DNA of 64,000 nt, taken from Campylobacter concisus ATCC 51562 (GTDB lineage: Bacteria; Campylobacterota; Campylobacteria; Campylobacterales; Campylobacteraceae). The stretch lies in assembly GCF_000466745.1 (NCBI RefSeq), contig NZ_ANNI01000009.1:124001-188000 (forward strand), in the 5' to 3' direction. Within the stretch, counting starts at the first letter, position 1; the number at the start of each line of letters is the position of its first letter. Both the position numbers and the translations under genes were made by a program. The notes beneath the pieces are model-generated. The model did no database searches and had not been told where the DNA came from. It saw nothing but the letters and a program-made list of their open reading frames with translations. Positions 28,978-37,768 of the stretch are shown here, in pieces.

Positions 28978-30210
28978 TTACAGCCTAGCATCAGCCTCTG
29001 GGTAGATATTTTTTATATCGTAAACTAAATGGCCTTTTAAATTTAGCTTTTTAAACTCATTGTGAGCTACGGCGATCACGATGCAGTCGTAGTCGTTTAG
29101 GTTATACTCTTTTACTAGATCAAAGCCGTACTCGTGTTTTACCTCAGTGCTATCAGCCCAAGGATCGGTCACATCGACCTTGCAGCCAAAATCTTTTAGC
29201 TCATCAACTACGTCTATAACGCGAGAATTTCTTATATCTGGGCAGTTTTCTTTAAATGTCATACCAAGAACAAGCACGCGAGCTTTGTTGATAAGCACGC
29301 CTTTTCTTATCATTAGTTTTATAACCTGATCAGCTGCGTATCTACCCATGTCATCGTTGATACGGCGGCCTGCTAGGATCATTTCAGGATGATAGCCTAC
29401 CTCTTGAGCTTTGTGAGTTAGATAATATGGATCTACGCCGATGCAGTGACCACCAACTAGACCTGGGCGGAAATTTAAGAAATTCCACTTAGTACCTGCA
29501 GCTTCAAGCACGTCAATGGTGTTGATATGAAGCTTTTCAAACAGCATCGCAAGCTCGTTTATAAAGGCGATGTTTATGTCACGCTGAGTGTTTTCGATGA
29601 CCTTTGCAGCCTCGGCTACTTTGATACTTGAAGCTTTATGAGTGCCAGCTGTGATGATCGAGCGATAAATTTCATCGACCTTATCAGCGATCTCTGGGGT
29701 TGAACCACTTGTAATCTTTTTGATCTTAGTTACAGTGTGCTCTTTGTCACCTGGATTTATACGCTCTGGAGAGTAGCCGCAGAAGAAATCTTTGTTAAAT
29801 TTAAGCCCACTTTTTTCAAGAAGTGGCACGCAAATTTCTTCTGTAACGCCTGGATAAACGGTGCTCTCATAAACAACGATGTCGCCTTTTTTAAGCACTT
29901 TTGCCACGCTCTCGGTTGCTTTTACGACTGGAGTTAGATCAGGGCGTTTGTTCTTATCTATCGGAGTCGGGACGGTCACGATGAAGAAGTTGCAACTTCT
30001 AATATCATCTAAATTTAAGCTAAATTTCATGCCATTATCGATCGCTTTTTTCATCTGTTCGTTACTAAGTTCAAGCGTTCTATCATAGCCACTTTTAAGC
30101 TCTTCTATACGTTTTGCATTTACATCAAAACCTACTACTTCGTACTTTTCGCTAAAAGCTGCTGCAAGTGGAAGTCCAACATATCCTAGTCCTACTACTG
30201 CTATTTTCAT
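28978..30210 (-). CDS. Nucleotide-sugar 6-dehydrogenase (UDP-GlcNAc type, WbpA/TviB-like)
   Basis: The 410-residue enzyme has the NAD-binding VGLGYVGLPLAAAFSEKYEVVG segment at residues 5-26, a VTVPTPIDKNKRPDL motif near 79, YESTVYPGVTEE near 112, SPERINPGDK near 147 and, at the expected place near 255, GLVGGHCIGVDPYY with the catalytic Cys. The PTPIDKNKRPDLTPV and GHCIGVDPYYLT segments are typical of the UDP-N-acetylhexosamine dehydrogenases of the TviB/WbpA group rather than UDP-glucose dehydrogenase. It would feed HexNAcA into a surface glycan. It overlaps the ecotin-like gene by 4 bases. Confidence 0.82.
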   Translation of the reverse strand: MKIAVVGLGYVGLPLAAAFSEKYEVVGFDVNAKRIEELKSGYDRTLELSNEQMKKAIDNGMKFSLNLDDIRSCNFFIVTVPTPIDKNKRPDLTPVVKATESVAKVLKKGDIVVYESTVYPGVTEEICVPLLEKSGLKFNKDFFCGYSPERINPGDKEHTVTKIKKITSGSTPEIADKVDEIYRSIITAGTHKASSIKVAEAAKVIENTQRDINIAFINELAMLFEKLHINTIDVLEAAGTKWNFLNFRPGLVGGHCIGVDPYYLTHKAQEVGYHPEMILAGRRINDDMGRYAADQVIKLMIRKGVLINKARVLVLGMTFKENCPDIRNSRVIDVVDELKDFGCKVDVTDPWADSTEVKHEYGFDLVKEYNLNDYDCIVIAVAHNEFKKLNLKGHLVYDIKNIYPEADARL

Positions 30211-30647
30211 TTACTTTTCCTTTCTTTTTTTGCTTCTATCTTTTTTACGCGTTCATACATTCTTATTTCCGCACTTACACCTTTTGGAGTTATGATTCTA
30301 ATAGGGCTAATGCCTGGTAAAATTTTAGTGAATTCGTAATAAACCCGCCTCTTTTTCTTTCCGTCCTTGCATAGCATCATCGTTTGTGCTAGCTCATCCC
30401 CGCCGCTAAATTCGTAATAAATCCCGCGCGCGTCCTCTTTTTCTTCAAGCTTTCCGCCGAGCAAAAAGGCGAAGTTGCAGTCGATTTCTATATCTTTAAA
30501 AAAAGCGACTTCGTATTTAAAATAATCAGGCGGCATCTTTGAAATAGGTAGCTCAAAAATATTTTCCTCGGTTTTTGGCGCATTTTCGCCTGCTAAAAGT
30601 GCAAAGGGAAGCATGCAAGCTGCGATAAAAAGTAAAAATTTTCTCAT
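30207..30647 (-). CDS. eco: Ecotin-like periplasmic serine protease inhibitor
   Basis: The 146-residue protein has a signal peptide (hydrophobic residues 3-18, LLAG cleavage region) and then an ecotin-type body. IEIDCNFAFLLGGKLEEK parallels the ecotin VDCN..LGGKLE segment. TMMLCKDGKKKRR parallels TMMACPDGKKEKK, which in ecotin is the protease-binding loop with P1 Met and the disulfide Cys. IRIITPKGVSAEIRMYERVKKIE parallels the C-terminal strand pair (about residues 112-138). Both disulfide cysteines are present. Ecotin inhibits trypsin-fold proteases such as neutrophil elastase. It overlaps sugar genes on both sides by 4 bases, an odd setting. The family call is from recalled motifs. Confidence 0.8.
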   Translation of the reverse strand: MRKFLLFIAACMLPFALLAGENAPKTEENIFELPISKMPPDYFKYEVAFFKDIEIDCNFAFLLGGKLEEKEDARGIYYEFSGGDELAQTMMLCKDGKKKRRVYYEFTKILPGISPIRIITPKGVSAEIRMYERVKKIEAKKERKSK

Positions 30648-31966
30648 GCCTTTACTCCGATTTGAAAATACTTAAATCCATGCTCGGCTAAAGCTTTAGC
30701 GTTGTATTGGTTACGTCCGTCAAATATAACGGCGTTTTTTAGCCTCTCTTTGATCTCCATAAAATCAGGCGATCTAAACTCGCTCCACTCGGTTACAAGC
30801 ACCATAGCATCGGCGTTATCAAGAGCGTCATATTTATTTTTAGCGTATTTTACATCTAAATTTGGCATATATTTTTTAGCTTCTTCGCTTGATTTTGGAT
30901 CATACGCCACCACTTTCGCGCCAGCTTCGTCTAAAAGCTTTATCAATGTTATCGAGCTAGCCTCTCTCATATCATCGGTATTTGGCTTAAATGCAAGCCC
31001 CCAAAGTGCAATCGTCTTGCCCTTTAGATCGCCGCCAAAAAAGTTATAAATTTTATCAAATAGCACTCTTTTTTGAGCCTTATTTCTTGACTCGACCGCG
31101 TTTAAAAGCTCTGGCTCAAATCCGTTTTGTCTAGCGGTGTATATAAGCGCCTCGACGTCTTTTGGAAAGCAGCTGCCGCCGTATCCGCAGCCGGGATATA
31201 TAAAGCTATAACCGATCCTTGAGTCGCTGCCGATGCCTTTTCTTACTAAATTTACATCAGCGCCCACGCGTTCACAGATATTTGCTATCTCGTTTATGAA
31301 GCTTATTTTGGTTGCCAGCATCGAATTTGCAGCGTATTTTGTCATCTCGGCTGACTTTACATCCATACAAATGAGCCTGTCGTGATTTTTCATAAATGGC
31401 TCATAAAGCTCTCTCATCACGCTAAAGCCCCACTCGCTGCTAGCCCCGATAACTACGCGATCTGGCTTTAAAAAGTCCTCAACTGCCGCGCCCTCTTTTA
31501 AAAACTCTGGGTTTGAGACTACTTCAAATTTAACCTCTACATTTCTCTTTTTAAGTTCACTCTCGATCACCTCGTGCACCTTGGCTCCAGTGCCTACTGG
31601 GACGGTTGATTTATCGACTACGATTAGCGGTTTGCTTAAATTTTCTCCGATCGATTTTGCCACCGAGAGAACGTATTTTAAATCCGCCTGCCCATCAGCG
31701 CCCATAGGCGTGCCAACTGCGATAAATAACACATCTGCATGCTCTAGCGCCTCGGTTATCTGCGTACTAAATTTAAGTGAGCCGTTTTTGTAGCACTCGC
31801 TCACGATATCAGCAAGCCCTGGCTCATATATCGGTACGACGCCGTTTTTTAGTGCCTCGATCTTTTTTTCATCGACATCGACGCAGATCACGCTGTTACC
31901 CATTTTGGCAAAGCATGCACCACTTACTAGCCCAACATATCCAGTTCCGATTACTGCTACTTTCAT
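30644..31966 (-). CDS. ugd: UDP-glucose 6-dehydrogenase
   Basis: Oxidises UDP-glucose to UDP-glucuronate. The 440-residue protein has the NAD site VIGTGYVGLVSGACFA at residues 4-19, FIAVGTPMGADGQADL near 80, STVPVGTG near 118, NPEFLKEG near 153 and the catalytic Cys in IYPGCGYGGSCFPKDV near 250-265. The GTPM and GSCFPKD forms distinguish it from the HexNAc dehydrogenase two genes down. ATG at 31966 is preferred: AAGGA precedes it and it lies 8 bases after the galE stop. Confidence 0.92.
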   Translation of the reverse strand: MKVAVIGTGYVGLVSGACFAKMGNSVICVDVDEKKIEALKNGVVPIYEPGLADIVSECYKNGSLKFSTQITEALEHADVLFIAVGTPMGADGQADLKYVLSVAKSIGENLSKPLIVVDKSTVPVGTGAKVHEVIESELKKRNVEVKFEVVSNPEFLKEGAAVEDFLKPDRVVIGASSEWGFSVMRELYEPFMKNHDRLICMDVKSAEMTKYAANSMLATKISFINEIANICERVGADVNLVRKGIGSDSRIGYSFIYPGCGYGGSCFPKDVEALIYTARQNGFEPELLNAVESRNKAQKRVLFDKIYNFFGGDLKGKTIALWGLAFKPNTDDMREASSITLIKLLDEAGAKVVAYDPKSSEEAKKYMPNLDVKYAKNKYDALDNADAMVLVTEWSEFRSPDFMEIKERLKNAVIFDGRNQYNAKALAEHGFKYFQIGVKA

Positions 31967-31974
31967 GCTTGTCC

Positions 31975-32958
31975 TTAAATTTTCTTTTCCCACTCAAGGG
32001 CAGTTTTTATGATGAGCGCTAGATCGTCTCTTTTTGGCTTCCAGCTTGTTAGCGAGCGCAGTTTGCTTGCGTTTGAGATAAGAATAGCTGGGTCGCCGTC
32101 CCTTCTTGGCGCATTTAATACTTTAAAATTTACCCCACTCGCTTTTTTTGCGGTCTCAATAACCTCTTTTACGCTAAATCCTCTGCCGTATCCTACGTTA
32201 AAAGTTTCGCTACCATTTTTACCAATATACTCTAGTGCGCTAATGTGAGCATCTGCTAGGTCACTAACGTGAATGTAGTCTCTAACGCATGTACCATCTT
32301 TTGTCGCGTAGTCATCACCAAAAATGCCCATGCTATCACGCTTGCCAAGTATAGTTTGCACAGCCACCTTGATAAGGTGCGTGGCATTTGGATAGTTTTG
32401 ACCGATTAACCCCTCTTCGTCCGCGCCTGCCACGTTGAAGTAACGTAAAATCGCAAATTTAAAATTTTCATTTGAAGAGGCATAATCTTTGATGATCTGC
32501 TCACTCATAAGCTTACTTCTGCCGTATGGATTTATCGGATTTGTAGGCGTTGTTTCGCTAACTTCTGCCACGTCTGGCTCGCCGTAAACTGCGGCAGTTG
32601 AACTAAATATAAATTTATTTACATTGTAAGCTTTTGCGTATCTTAGCACCCTTGCGACATTTGCGGTGTTGTTTAGATAGTATTTTAGCGGCTCGCTCAT
32701 ACTCTCAAAAACCTCGATAAACGCTGCAAAATGGATGATCGCATCAAATTTGCCATTTGCGAAAATTTCGCTTAGATCATCCTCTAAATTTGCGTTTATA
32801 AATTTGAAATTTCCTATCTTTTGGAGTGCCTCAAGTGCTTTTTGTGAGCCTTTGCAGAGATTGTCGATGATGGTTATCTCATCATTGCCTTGCTTTAAAA
32901 GTGCTTTTACTACGTGGCTGCCGATGTATCCAGCACCACCTGTTACTAAAATTTTCAA
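31975..32958 (-). CDS. galE: UDP-glucose/UDP-GlcNAc 4-epimerase (GalE/Gne)
   Basis: Interconverts UDP-Glc and UDP-Gal and, in Campylobacter, often UDP-GlcNAc and UDP-GalNAc, the donor for the pgl GalNAc transferases. The 327-residue extended SDR has ILVTGGAGYIGSHVVKAL at the start, HFAAFIEV near 80, catalytic SSTAAVYG near 119-126 and YGRSKLMSEQ with the catalytic Tyr-x3-Lys near 145. It is the first gene of the sugar operon and has a -10 box upstream, as gne heads the C. jejuni pgl locus. Confidence 0.92.
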   Translation of the reverse strand: MKILVTGGAGYIGSHVVKALLKQGNDEITIIDNLCKGSQKALEALQKIGNFKFINANLEDDLSEIFANGKFDAIIHFAAFIEVFESMSEPLKYYLNNTANVARVLRYAKAYNVNKFIFSSTAAVYGEPDVAEVSETTPTNPINPYGRSKLMSEQIIKDYASSNENFKFAILRYFNVAGADEEGLIGQNYPNATHLIKVAVQTILGKRDSMGIFGDDYATKDGTCVRDYIHVSDLADAHISALEYIGKNGSETFNVGYGRGFSVKEVIETAKKASGVNFKVLNAPRRDGDPAILISNASKLRSLTSWKPKRDDLALIIKTALEWEKKI

Positions 32959-32985
32959 GTTTAAGCCTTTCGTAAAAAGTGGTTA

Positions 32986-32991
32986 ATTTTA
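32986..32991 (-). promoter_or_regulatory. -10 box for galE and the sugar/pgl operon
   Basis: The minus strand reads TTTTTGATAAAAT with TAAAAT at 32991-32986, 28 bases before the galE ATG. From here to hisA the genes overlap or lie within a few tens of bases, so this may drive much of the cluster. Confidence 0.4.
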
Positions 32992-33038
32992 TCAAAAATA
33001 GGGTAAAGCAAAAGTAAAGCAAGGCTTTTGAATAAATT

Positions 33039-33890
33039 TTAATCTTCTCTAACCCTTAAAAATATTGGAAATCTTGGCTTGCCATTAGAGGTTAAATTTT
33101 GAAATTTATATGTGATGATAGAGCCTATCTTTGGGGGATTTGTGCGCTGCTCGTCGCTTAGTCCTGAGCCTATTTTAAAGATAGTGCCAGATTTTGGCTC
33201 GCCAGCTTTTTCTTCGTCATCTTTGCCACCAAGCGCCTTGCAAGTGAGCGAGCCAGCAGCTTTTGAATATTTACCGCTGCCTTTATTTATAGCGATTACT
33301 TCACACTCGGCATCTTTAAATTTTTTAAATTTTAGTGCATTTTTGCTTCTTTTTCGCTCGTACGGTGCATTTGGCTCACGCACCACTGCTCCCTCGCCGC
33401 CTTTTGCGATGATACTTTCAGTAAATTTCAAAAATTGAGCGTTATCTCGCATTTTTATCTGTTTTATTATGATTAAATTGTGATTTGGCTCATTTTTTAG
33501 AAATTTAGCCAAAACTTCAAGCCTATCAAGCAAGCTACCACTTGCCTCAGGCACGTCGAAAATGTGAAATTTAAGCCTGCCCCACGCTTTTTCATCGGGC
33601 AACTTATCCATCACTGTTGCTTGAATTTCTTCAAATTTAAGCTCCTTTGCGTAAAGCTCGCCATCGAGCGCAAATTTAGGAAAATTTTTAGTAAAACTTA
33701 GCGGTGCATTTAGCTTTTTGCCCTGTCTTGAGAGTAAATTCTCTCCATCCCAGTAGGCACGCACGCCATCAAGCTTCTCGCTAGCTAGCCAGCCACTGAC
33801 ATTTTGATCTTTATACTCGCTAAGGCGCAATAAATCAAGAGAAAATGCAAAATTTAAAAGGACTAAAACCGCAAAAATTATTCTAATCAA
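33039..33890 (-). CDS. Exported ATP-dependent DNA ligase (LigD/ChlV-type small ligase)
   Basis: A 283-residue minimal ATP-dependent ligase. After a hydrophobic signal-like N-terminus (IIFAVLVLLNFAFS) comes the adenylation motif SEKLDGVRAYWDG (motif I Lys near residue 37), then FALDGELYAK (motif III), a GEGAVVREP segment (motif IV) and KFKKF (motif V), followed by a short OB-fold ending GSIITYKFQNL. TTG at 33890 overlaps the tag stop (TTGA) and has AAGG upstream; a TTG seven codons earlier is the alternative. A periplasmic ligase could repair incoming DNA in natural transformation, which is inference. Confidence 0.85.
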   Translation of the reverse strand: MIRIIFAVLVLLNFAFSLDLLRLSEYKDQNVSGWLASEKLDGVRAYWDGENLLSRQGKKLNAPLSFTKNFPKFALDGELYAKELKFEEIQATVMDKLPDEKAWGRLKFHIFDVPEASGSLLDRLEVLAKFLKNEPNHNLIIIKQIKMRDNAQFLKFTESIIAKGGEGAVVREPNAPYERKRSKNALKFKKFKDAECEVIAINKGSGKYSKAAGSLTCKALGGKDDEEKAGEPKSGTIFKIGSGLSDEQRTNPPKIGSIITYKFQNLTSNGKPRFPIFLRVRED

Positions 33891-34465
33891 GCTTTTGCCT
33901 TGCAAAAACAATAATCCATATGATCATCTACAACGCCCACACTTTGCAAAAATGCATAGGTGCTAACAGAGCCTAGAAATTTAAACCCTCGCTTTTTTAG
34001 CTCCTTTGCCACAAAGTCAGAAATCGGCGTAGTGGTTGGCACTTGTTTGATATCTTGATAGTGATTTATGATCTGCTTGCCGTCAAATTTGGGATCAAAT
34101 TTTCTTAACAAATATCCCCACAAATAGTCATAAAAGCTGCCAAATTCTTGCGTTACGGATAAAAATGCAATGGCATTTGCAGAAAGTGATTTTAGTTTTA
34201 ATCTGTTACGGATCAGCCTCTCATTTTGCATAAATTTCGCTATTTCAGCCTCGCCGTAAAACTTGATCTTCTCTGGATCAAAGCCATCAAACGCCTCTCT
34301 CATAGCCTCTCTTTTTTGAAGCACTCCATGCCACGAAAGTCCCGCCTGAAAGCCTTCCAAAACTATCATTTCGAAAAATTTTCTATCTTCTTTTACGACT
34401 TTGCCCCACTCGTTATCGTGGTAAGCTATATCAAGCTCGCCTTTTGCCCATTCACATCGCCTCAT
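33887..34465 (-). CDS. tag: DNA-3-methyladenine glycosylase I
   Basis: Removes 3-methyladenine from alkylated DNA. The 192-residue protein has the Tag family N-terminus RRCEWAKGELDIAYHDNEWG (zinc Cys and His of the family), FEMIVLEGFQAGLSW near residue 30-44 with the catalytic Glu, LKRRGFKFLGS-like LKKRGFKFLGSVSTYAFLQSVG near 155-176 and VDDHMDYCFC at the end with the other zinc ligands. It overlaps the ligase by 4 bases, linking two DNA repair functions. Confidence 0.94.
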   Translation of the reverse strand: MRRCEWAKGELDIAYHDNEWGKVVKEDRKFFEMIVLEGFQAGLSWHGVLQKREAMREAFDGFDPEKIKFYGEAEIAKFMQNERLIRNRLKLKSLSANAIAFLSVTQEFGSFYDYLWGYLLRKFDPKFDGKQIINHYQDIKQVPTTTPISDFVAKELKKRGFKFLGSVSTYAFLQSVGVVDDHMDYCFCKAKA

Positions 34466-34474
34466 CTGCGTCCC

Positions 34475-35533
34475 TTAAATCTCAACTCCGTAAAACTCGC
34501 AGTACCACTCGACAAATTTAGCCACGCCGTCGTTTACTTTTGTATTTGGCTTGTAGTCAAAGTCAGCCACCAAATCGCTCACATCAGCAAATGTCGCTGG
34601 CACGTCGCCCGCTTGAAGTGGGAGAAAATTTTTCTTGATCTCACGGCCAATCTTTATCTCAACCGCCTTAATGTAGTCCATGAGCTCGACTGGGCTGTTG
34701 TTACCGATATTATAGACCTTAAACGGCGCTTTTGAAGTAGCAGGGTCTGGGTGCTTTGCATCCCAAGCCGGATTTGGCTTAGCAGGGTTGTCGATGCACT
34801 TAATGATACCCTTTACGATGTCATCCACATAGGTAAAATCACGCTTCATCTTGCCGTAGTTAAAGACGTCGATGCTCTTATCTTTAAGCGCTGCATCAAC
34901 AAACAAAAATAGCGCCATATCAGGGCGTCCCCATGGTCCATACACCGTAAAAAAGCGAAGTCCAGTCGTTGGCACGTTAAATAGATGGCTATAAGTATGT
35001 GCCATCATCTCGTTGCTCTTTTTAGTCGCTGCGTAGAGGCTTATAGGGTGATTTACCGCCTCGTGCGTAGAAAATGGCATGTTCTCATTTAGTCCATAAA
35101 CCGAGCTAGAGCTTGCATAGACTAGGTTTTTGATCTCATTGTGGCGGCAGCACTCAAGGATATTCACAAAGCCTGTGATGTTGCTGTCGATGTAGGCTTT
35201 TGGATTTATAAGCGAGTAGCGAACGCCAGCTTGTGCGGCTAAATTTACCACTACGTCAAATTTTTCTTTGGCAAAAAGCTCTTTCATCGTCTTTTCGTCG
35301 GCAAGATCAGCTTTTATAAATTTTAAATTTGGATGCGTTTTTGAGGCGATCAGCTTACCATAATCTATCTCGCTAGTCTCAAAACCAGCCGTTTTTAGGC
35401 GCGAGAGCTTTAAATTTACGTCGTAATAGTCGTTTATCACGTCATATCCAACGACCTCATCGCCTCTTTTTACAAGGGCATTCGCAAGATGAAATCCTAT
35501 AAATCCAGCTGTTCCAGTTACTAAAATTTTCAT
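34475..35533 (-). CDS. UDP-glucuronate 4-epimerase-like NAD-dependent epimerase
   Basis: The 352-residue extended SDR begins ILVTGTAGFIGFHLANALVKRGD and has VNLAAQAGVRYSLINP near 95, SSSSVYG near 141, YAATKKSNEMMAHTYSHLF near 167 (Tyr-x3-Lys) and GLRFFTVYGPWGRPDMALFLF near 192-212. This last stretch is typical of the UDP-GlcA 4-epimerases of capsule loci (UDP-GlcA to UDP-GalA). ugd, which makes UDP-GlcA, lies about 2.5 kb away on the same strand. It lies 9 bases upstream of tag. Confidence 0.85.
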   Translation of the reverse strand: MKILVTGTAGFIGFHLANALVKRGDEVVGYDVINDYYDVNLKLSRLKTAGFETSEIDYGKLIASKTHPNLKFIKADLADEKTMKELFAKEKFDVVVNLAAQAGVRYSLINPKAYIDSNITGFVNILECCRHNEIKNLVYASSSSVYGLNENMPFSTHEAVNHPISLYAATKKSNEMMAHTYSHLFNVPTTGLRFFTVYGPWGRPDMALFLFVDAALKDKSIDVFNYGKMKRDFTYVDDIVKGIIKCIDNPAKPNPAWDAKHPDPATSKAPFKVYNIGNNSPVELMDYIKAVEIKIGREIKKNFLPLQAGDVPATFADVSDLVADFDYKPNTKVNDGVAKFVEWYCEFYGVEI

Positions 35534-35578
35534 ATTTTTCCTTTCATTTTTGGCTTATTTTAGTGCAAAAATGTAAAT

Positions 35579-36256
35579 TTACGTATTTAGATCAGGGTGG
35601 TCCCAGGTGTTAAATTCAGACTTTATGTCATCATTTTCTTGCCCTTTGCAACATAGCCACTCAAGCCCTGCACGTCTTTCCATAACGACCTCTTCGTCAA
35701 GTCCAGCAACCTTTTTGCCGTTTATCCTAGCATCTACACACGCCCAGTGATAGCGATAAACTAGGTCAAGTTTGCTTAAAATTTCATCCAAACTGCGCGG
35801 TTTTGAGCGGTTTTTGAGCCCACCCTCTCTAAAGACATCCATCACAAAATCACAGTCGCAAATTTTATCCATCTCACCGATATCTTCAGCTATGCCAAGT
35901 GCCCAAAGCAAGATCCAAAGCGACTCATATTTCCAGCCCATATTTACGGCCAAATTTATATCAGCCCTTCCCTCTACGACCTCTTTTTCTTTTACACTTA
36001 GGTCATTATAAAAATCGCCCAAAAAGTCTTTAGCCCAGGCTATCTCATCTTCACTTAGGTGGCCATTGTCGCGGATCGTACAAGCACACATGATCGCTGT
36101 AAATGAGCAAACCGCACGAGCAATGATCTCATCAACGCTTCTTGGCGTAACTTCACTATTGTCATACCTTAGTGGCAGACTCTCAAGCACAGCCACACCC
36201 TCTTTTTTTAAAATTTTTATACTCTCATCTTTTCTTTGTTGCGCTGTTTTTGGCAT
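35579..36256 (-). CDS. DUF4272 domain protein of unknown function
   Basis: A 225-residue soluble protein with no signal peptide. The pattern (QQRKDESIKILKKEGV, LPLRYDNSEVTPRSVDEIIARAVC, WKYESLWILLWALG, LDLVYRYHWACVDARINGK) fits the DUF4272 family as I recall it. The family's biochemical role is unknown. AAGGG precedes the ATG at 36256. It stands between mqo and the epimerase without an obvious partner. Confidence 0.75.
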   Translation of the reverse strand: MPKTAQQRKDESIKILKKEGVAVLESLPLRYDNSEVTPRSVDEIIARAVCSFTAIMCACTIRDNGHLSEDEIAWAKDFLGDFYNDLSVKEKEVVEGRADINLAVNMGWKYESLWILLWALGIAEDIGEMDKICDCDFVMDVFREGGLKNRSKPRSLDEILSKLDLVYRYHWACVDARINGKKVAGLDEEVVMERRAGLEWLCCKGQENDDIKSEFNTWDHPDLNT

Positions 36257-36294
36257 ATCCGCACCCTTTTAAAAAATATCAAACACTCCCATTT

Positions 36295-37641
36295 TTATCC
36301 AAAAAACTCGGCATTAAATTTCTCTTCGTTAAAATTTTTACCTAAAAATTTACAGGCTTCGATCATATCAGTTCTTGCTATTTCAAAGCAACTCGTAGCC
36401 CCAGGGCTTGGAGTCATATTAAAACTTATGCCCTCGCCTGTGCTTATCTTACCCTCGCCAAGCTCAAGGCACTTTTTATTACGGTCGATAACTTGTGGCC
36501 TTACGCCGCCAAAATTTACAGCATAGCTCAGATCGTTTTCACTTAGGCTTGGCACGATCTTTCTAGCGTCTTTTACAAATTCTTTTTTATTGATAAATGG
36601 CACTTCAAATAAGAAATTTCTTAAAATATAAGATCTGATGTCGCTATCTTTTAAGAGATTTTTAAAGACTTCAAAGACATTTTTATCAAATTTTAGGCAT
36701 TTACAAAAGTCAAAAAAGCTTGAACAGCCGTGGTATCTCTCTAGTTTTGGTATGACTAGAGCTGTTGGTCCAAAGCGAGTGTTTCCGTTAGCTAGGATAT
36801 CTGGATCGCCGTGAAGAGCGGCAAATGGCAGCTTATCGTTTTGTACCATATAGACTTTGCCGTTTAGTAGGCGTTTTTTTGCGAAATAAAAGCTTCCAGC
36901 AACGGGCAGTGTGCTAAGATGAAGCCCGTAACCCATTTTGTGAGCCAAAAATAGCGAGTGTCCTCCAGCATCTACTACGACGTAGTTTGCAGTGATCACT
37001 TCGCCATCATTTATCTTTATGTGAAATGTATCGCCTGCCTTTTTTATATCAGTTACTTCTGAGTTTAGACTGATCTCGTAGCCATCTGCGCCTAAATTTA
37101 GCGCATTTTGCACAAGTGAGTTTGCTAAGCCACCAAAGTCCATCGTCGTAAACTGCCCATTTTGCGTGCCTATGGCGATGATGTTTTCTGGCCTCTCATT
37201 ACCATTTGCGTCAAAAACGACATTTGGCTCGATCTGTTTTAACTTCTCTTTGTCATAAATTTCAAGATAAGGAAAAAGCTCTTTAAAACTCTCATATCTC
37301 TCTTTCATGCGCTCTACTTCGGCATCTCCGATAGCTAGTGCCATCTTTTGATGAGCGAACATATATTTGCCATCAAGATTGTATTTTAGAGCATATTTTA
37401 CTGGCATATTTGCCACACGAGAGACTTTTTTTGCCTTTTCTAGCGTGTAGTTTGTCTCGATATCGCCACAATGAATGGTTTGTGAGTTGCCTTTGCCGTT
37501 TGAATTTAGAGTAGCTACGCCGTCATATTTTTCTAAAAGTGCGACCTTTTTTATATCGCTAAATGCAGCCAACTCGTAAAAGAGCGCCGTCCCACTAATG
37601 CCTGCTCCGACAATTACCACTTCAAAGTGCTTCTGCCTCAT
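36295..37641 (-). CDS. mqo: Malate:quinone oxidoreductase (FAD-dependent)
   Basis: Oxidises malate to oxaloacetate at the membrane and passes electrons to quinone. The 448-residue protein starts with the FAD-binding VVIVGAGISGTALFYELA near residues 8-25, has NSNGKGNSQTIHCGDIETNYT near 45-65 and LPVAGSFYFAKK near 240, and ends with FNMTPSPGATSCF near 410. These segments fit the Campylobacter Mqo-type group rather than generic D-amino acid oxidases. The ATG at 37641 has GGGAG upstream and is preferred to a TTG four codons earlier. Confidence 0.85.
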   Translation of the reverse strand: MRQKHFEVVIVGAGISGTALFYELAAFSDIKKVALLEKYDGVATLNSNGKGNSQTIHCGDIETNYTLEKAKKVSRVANMPVKYALKYNLDGKYMFAHQKMALAIGDAEVERMKERYESFKELFPYLEIYDKEKLKQIEPNVVFDANGNERPENIIAIGTQNGQFTTMDFGGLANSLVQNALNLGADGYEISLNSEVTDIKKAGDTFHIKINDGEVITANYVVVDAGGHSLFLAHKMGYGLHLSTLPVAGSFYFAKKRLLNGKVYMVQNDKLPFAALHGDPDILANGNTRFGPTALVIPKLERYHGCSSFFDFCKCLKFDKNVFEVFKNLLKDSDIRSYILRNFLFEVPFINKKEFVKDARKIVPSLSENDLSYAVNFGGVRPQVIDRNKKCLELGEGKISTGEGISFNMTPSPGATSCFEIARTDMIEACKFLGKNFNEEKFNAEFFG

Positions 37642-37742
37642 TTTTTCTCCCAAAAAGTTTAGTCGCCAAAATGATACTATATTAATTTTAAAACAAACAG
37701 CATTATGAAAAAAGCTAGAATTTTTATATAAAAGAGAAATTT

Positions 37743-37762
37743 GGCAAGGCTTTCACCTTGCC
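37743..37762 (-). terminator. Intrinsic terminator of the TonB receptor gene
   Basis: GGCAAGG (37743-37749) and CCTTGCC (37756-37762) form a perfect 7-bp stem with a 6-base loop, 6 bases after the receptor stop on the minus strand. AAATTTCTCTTTT follows. It separates the receptor from mqo. Confidence 0.75.
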
Positions 37763-37768
37763 TTGAAG

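Noticed and set aside
34226..34735. Plus-strand open frame of 169 codons
   Set aside because: It spans the reverse strand of tag and the epimerase gene; no ribosome site and no recognisable protein.
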